In this document: positions 8,308-10,176 of the stretch, piece after piece
Layout of the letters: every line of letters starts with the position of its first letter
Numbering within the stretch: position 1 is the stretch's first letter
Source of the DNA: Acidobacteriota bacterium
GTDB lineage: Bacteria; Acidobacteriota; Terriglobia; Terriglobales; Acidobacteriaceae
DNA: 10,176 nucleotides
Direction: 5' to 3'
NCBI GenBank assembly: GCA_003224785.1
Contig: QHZV01000059.1
Span: 1-10,176 of the forward strand
Position numbers and translations under genes: made by a program
The notes under the pieces: generated by a model
The model's input: the letters and a program-made list of their open reading frames with translations, nothing else
What the model was told of the DNA's origin: nothing
Database searches by the model: none

Positions 8308-9669
8308 ATGCCTCGCACCATCATCGAACCATTCCGCATCAAGAGCGTCGAGCCCATTCGCTGGACGACGCGCGCGCAGCGGGAAAAGCTGCTGCGTGCC
8401 GCTCATTACAATTTGTTTCTTCTATCTGCGGATGACGTATTGATTGATCTGCTCACCGATTCGGGAACCGGCGCCATGTCCACTCATCAATGGGCGGCGG
8501 TGATGGAAGGGGATGAGAGTTATGCCGGCAGCAAGAGCTTTGAGCGGTTCCGCACTTCTATCCAGGACATCTTTGGATACACGAATGTGATTCCCACTCA
8601 TCAGGGCCGCGCCGCCGAGCGCATTCTGTTCGGCGTGACTTGCAAGAGAGGCGATGTTGTTCCTAACAACACGCACTTCGACACTACGCGAGCGAATGTG
8701 GAGTTCGTGGGAGCAGAGGCCGTTGACATCGTCATTTCTGAAGGTCGCGAGCCACAAAACAGGCATCCGTTCAAAGGCAACATGGACGTCACTGCGCTTC
8801 GCGAACTTATTGCGCACGTCGGCCGGGAGCGTGTTCCCCTTGTGATGCTCACAGTCACCAACAATGCCGGCGGGGGGCAACCGGTCTCGATGGACAACAT
8901 CCGCCAGGTGAGTGCGGCTTGTCGCGAGCACAAAATCCCGCTTTATTTCGACGCCTGCCGTTTTGCAGAGAACTCATACTTCATCAAGTTGCGCGAGCCG
9001 GGCTACGAATCAAAGACTCCCAAGCAGATTGCCCAAGAGATGTTCGGCTACGGTGACGGCTGTACGATGTCCGCGAAGAAAGACGGCATGGCAAATATCG
9101 GAGGCTTTCTTTGTACCAACGACGACCTGCTAGCGCAGGAACAAAAAGATCTGCTCATTCTCACTGAGGGATATCCAACCTATGGGGGACTTGCGGGCCG
9201 CGACCTGGAAGCAGTTGCAGTCGGAGTGCAGGAAGCGCTCGAAGAAGATTATCTGCGATACCGGATTGCCTCGACCGCCTATTTAGGCAACCACATCTCT
9301 GAGCAGGGCGTGCCAATTGTTCAGCCCCCGGGTGGACACGCTATCTATCTGGATGCGCGCGAGTTTCTGCCGCATATCCCGCCTGACCAGTTTCCGGGCG
9401 TGGCGCTTGCGACCGAACTATATTTGGAGGGCGGTATTCGTTCTGTGGAAATTGGCGCATTGATGTTTGGTGCAGCGGCCAAGATGGACCTGGTCCGCCT
9501 TGCAATACCGCGCCGCGTTTACACCCAAAGTCATATTGACTATGTGGTCGAGATAATTCTCGAAGTCTGGAAAAAACGGAGTTCGATACGCGGACTCAAG
9601 TTAGTTTACGAAGCCGCGTTCCTGAGGCACTTTACCGCGCGATTGGAGCCTTTGGCCGCAAAAGCCTGA
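8308..9669 (+). CDS. tnaA: Tryptophanase (L-tryptophan indole-lyase)
   Basis: A 453-residue PLP enzyme of the beta-eliminating lyase family, which splits tryptophan into indole, pyruvate and ammonia. Family hallmarks: EPFRIKSVEP at the N-terminus, IDLLTDSGTGAMS, DESYAGS (Tyr72), PTHQGRAAE, GGGQPVS, FDACRFAENSYFIK (Asp215 and Arg218 at the cofactor), SAKKD (PLP lysine Lys258), YPTYGGLAGRD, GGHAIYLDA and IPRRVYT (Arg402, substrate carboxylate). The close relative tyrosine phenol-lyase is excluded by four positions. FDTT has Asp125 (Asp137 in E. coli TnaA, Thr124 in TPL). IRSVEIG has Val380 and Ile382, where TPL has Met379 and the phenol-binding Arg381. LRHFTA has His441 (His463 in TnaA, Phe448 in TPL). 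The gene is slightly shorter than E. coli TnaA (471). No tnaC-like leader or tnaB permease is next to it. Its 3' end overlaps the opposing gene by 38 bp. There is no good Shine-Dalgarno close to the ATG. Confidence 0.9.
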   Translation: MPRTIIEPFRIKSVEPIRWTTRAQREKLLRAAHYNLFLLSADDVLIDLLTDSGTGAMSTHQWAAVMEGDESYAGSKSFERFRTSIQDIFGYTNVIPTHQGRAAERILFGVTCKRGDVVPNNTHFDTTRANVEFVGAEAVDIVISEGREPQNRHPFKGNMDVTALRELIAHVGRERVPLVMLTVTNNAGGGQPVSMDNIRQVSAACREHKIPLYFDACRFAENSYFIKLREPGYESKTPKQIAQEMFGYGDGCTMSAKKDGMANIGGFLCTNDDLLAQEQKDLLILTEGYPTYGGLAGRDLEAVAVGVQEALEEDYLRYRIASTAYLGNHISEQGVPIVQPPGGHAIYLDAREFLPHIPPDQFPGVALATELYLEGGIRSVEIGALMFGAAAKMDLVRLAIPRRVYTQSHIDYVVEIILEVWKKRSSIRGLKLVYEAAFLRHFTARLEPLAAKA

Positions 9670-10176
9670 GCGTGTCATGCTGCTCTTCTGTGAGAGGAAT
9701 CACGGAAGGCCTCTTTTCTGGGGTCACAAGCGTGCCATAGATTTGCGCTAGTTCGCGAACAACTCCATCCCACAAAAAATGCTGCCGGACCCGCTCCTGG
9801 CCTGTCTTGCCGACCGCTTCACGCAGCCGAGAGTCTGACAACAGAACAGTCAACATTCGCTGGAGGTCGCACCCGTCGCCGGCATTGAAAGTAAACCCGG
9901 TGTCCGCAATTGCCTCTTTGTTTTCGGGCGTGTCGCTGGTAAGCACACAAATCCCTGCTCCCATAGCATCCAGCAACGCGAGCGAAAGACCCTCAATGTC
10001 ACTTGGCAACACGAATAAGGCTGCATTCGTGAGAACTTCTGACAACTCGTCGCCTGAAAGCCAGTCCAGAAACACAATTCGATCGCTGGCATGCTGGCGC
10101 AGACTGCACGCGTATTCGTCGGTGTAGCTCGACCCTCCGGCAAGAACCAGTTTGAGGGGCGTTTTGATCTTTTCAA
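9632..10176 (-). CDS. GT4-family (GT-B fold) glycosyltransferase, C-terminal part
   Basis: The gene enters the window from the right and ends at TAA 9634-9632; its N-terminal half is outside. The 180 or so visible codons form the donor-binding half of a GT-B enzyme. KTPLKLVLAGGSSYTDEYAC is the usual LVIAG start. Next come RIVFLDWLSGDELSEVLTNA, then AALFVLPSDIEGLSLALLDA with MGAG, then VLTSDTPENKEAI. The final helices are LLSDSRLREAVGKTGQERVR and a WDGVVRELAQIY tail. The GT4 E-x7-E motif reads E-x7-D (IEG to LLDAMGAG), a conservative change. Such enzymes build surface or exopolysaccharide from nucleotide sugars in the cytoplasm. Family assignment is firm; sugar and linkage are unknown. An internal GTG at 10075 is not the true start, since the frame stays open upstream with good homology. 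Confidence 0.88.
   Translation of the reverse strand, partial: EKIKTPLKLVLAGGSSYTDEYACSLRQHASDRIVFLDWLSGDELSEVLTNAALFVLPSDIEGLSLALLDAMGAGICVLTSDTPENKEAIADTGFTFNAGDGCDLQRMLTVLLSDSRLREAVGKTGQERVRQHFLWDGVVRELAQIYGTLVTPEKRPSVIPLTEEQHDTLRLLRPKAPIAR

Noticed and set aside
8422..8931. A 169-codon open frame on the minus strand inside tnaA.
   Set aside because: It is the antisense shadow of a well-supported gene in GC-rich DNA, and its translation shows no recognisable domain.

Overview
The window looks like chromosomal DNA of a Gram-negative soil-type bacterium. I favour an Acidobacteriota (Terriglobia/Koribacter-like) genome. The reasons are the moderately high GC, the LolA-family protein paired with a small one-TM protein carrying a WSHERGTIEYDVMV-type segment, the three-domain surface-glycan enzyme, and the style of the SerRS N-terminus. 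This placement rests on remembered family resemblance, not on a search. There are no phage, transposon, CRISPR or RNA genes that I can support. Genes are dense and lie on both strands.

Left part (1-3269): the 5' end of pyrD (class 1B dihydroorotate dehydrogenase) leaves the window on the minus strand. It is divergent from serS on the plus strand across a 165-bp gap. serS is full length in content but broken by a frameshift near position 583-586. Two plus-strand genes follow: a one-TM hypothetical protein with no good start codon, and an exported LolA-like protein with a clear Shine-Dalgarno and GTG start. Next comes a 72-residue hypothetical protein with its own plausible promoter.

Right part (3261-10176): this is mainly a cell-surface glycan locus. 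A minus-strand multi-spanning GT-C type glycosyltransferase is divergent from a very large plus-strand gene (1168 aa). That gene fuses a YaaH-like GH18 hydrolase domain, a CE4/NodB polysaccharide deacetylase domain and a membrane GT2 processive synthase domain in one chain. A plus-strand PLP-dependent beta-eliminating lyase follows; four diagnostic residues make it a tryptophanase rather than a tyrosine phenol-lyase. The window ends in the C-terminal part of a GT4-type glycosyltransferase on the minus strand, whose 3' end overlaps the tryptophanase gene by 38 bp.

The most notable items are the three-in-one glycan synthase/deacetylase/hydrolase and the frameshift in a normally essential tRNA synthetase. 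Lesser points are the residue-level tryptophanase call with no tnaC/tnaB context, and the very tight overlaps between opposing genes at 3261-3269, 4724-4730 and 9632-9669. The GT-C enzyme, the three-domain synthase and the GT4 enzyme together suggest assembly of an extracellular or envelope polysaccharide containing amino sugars. That last step is inference from domain content.
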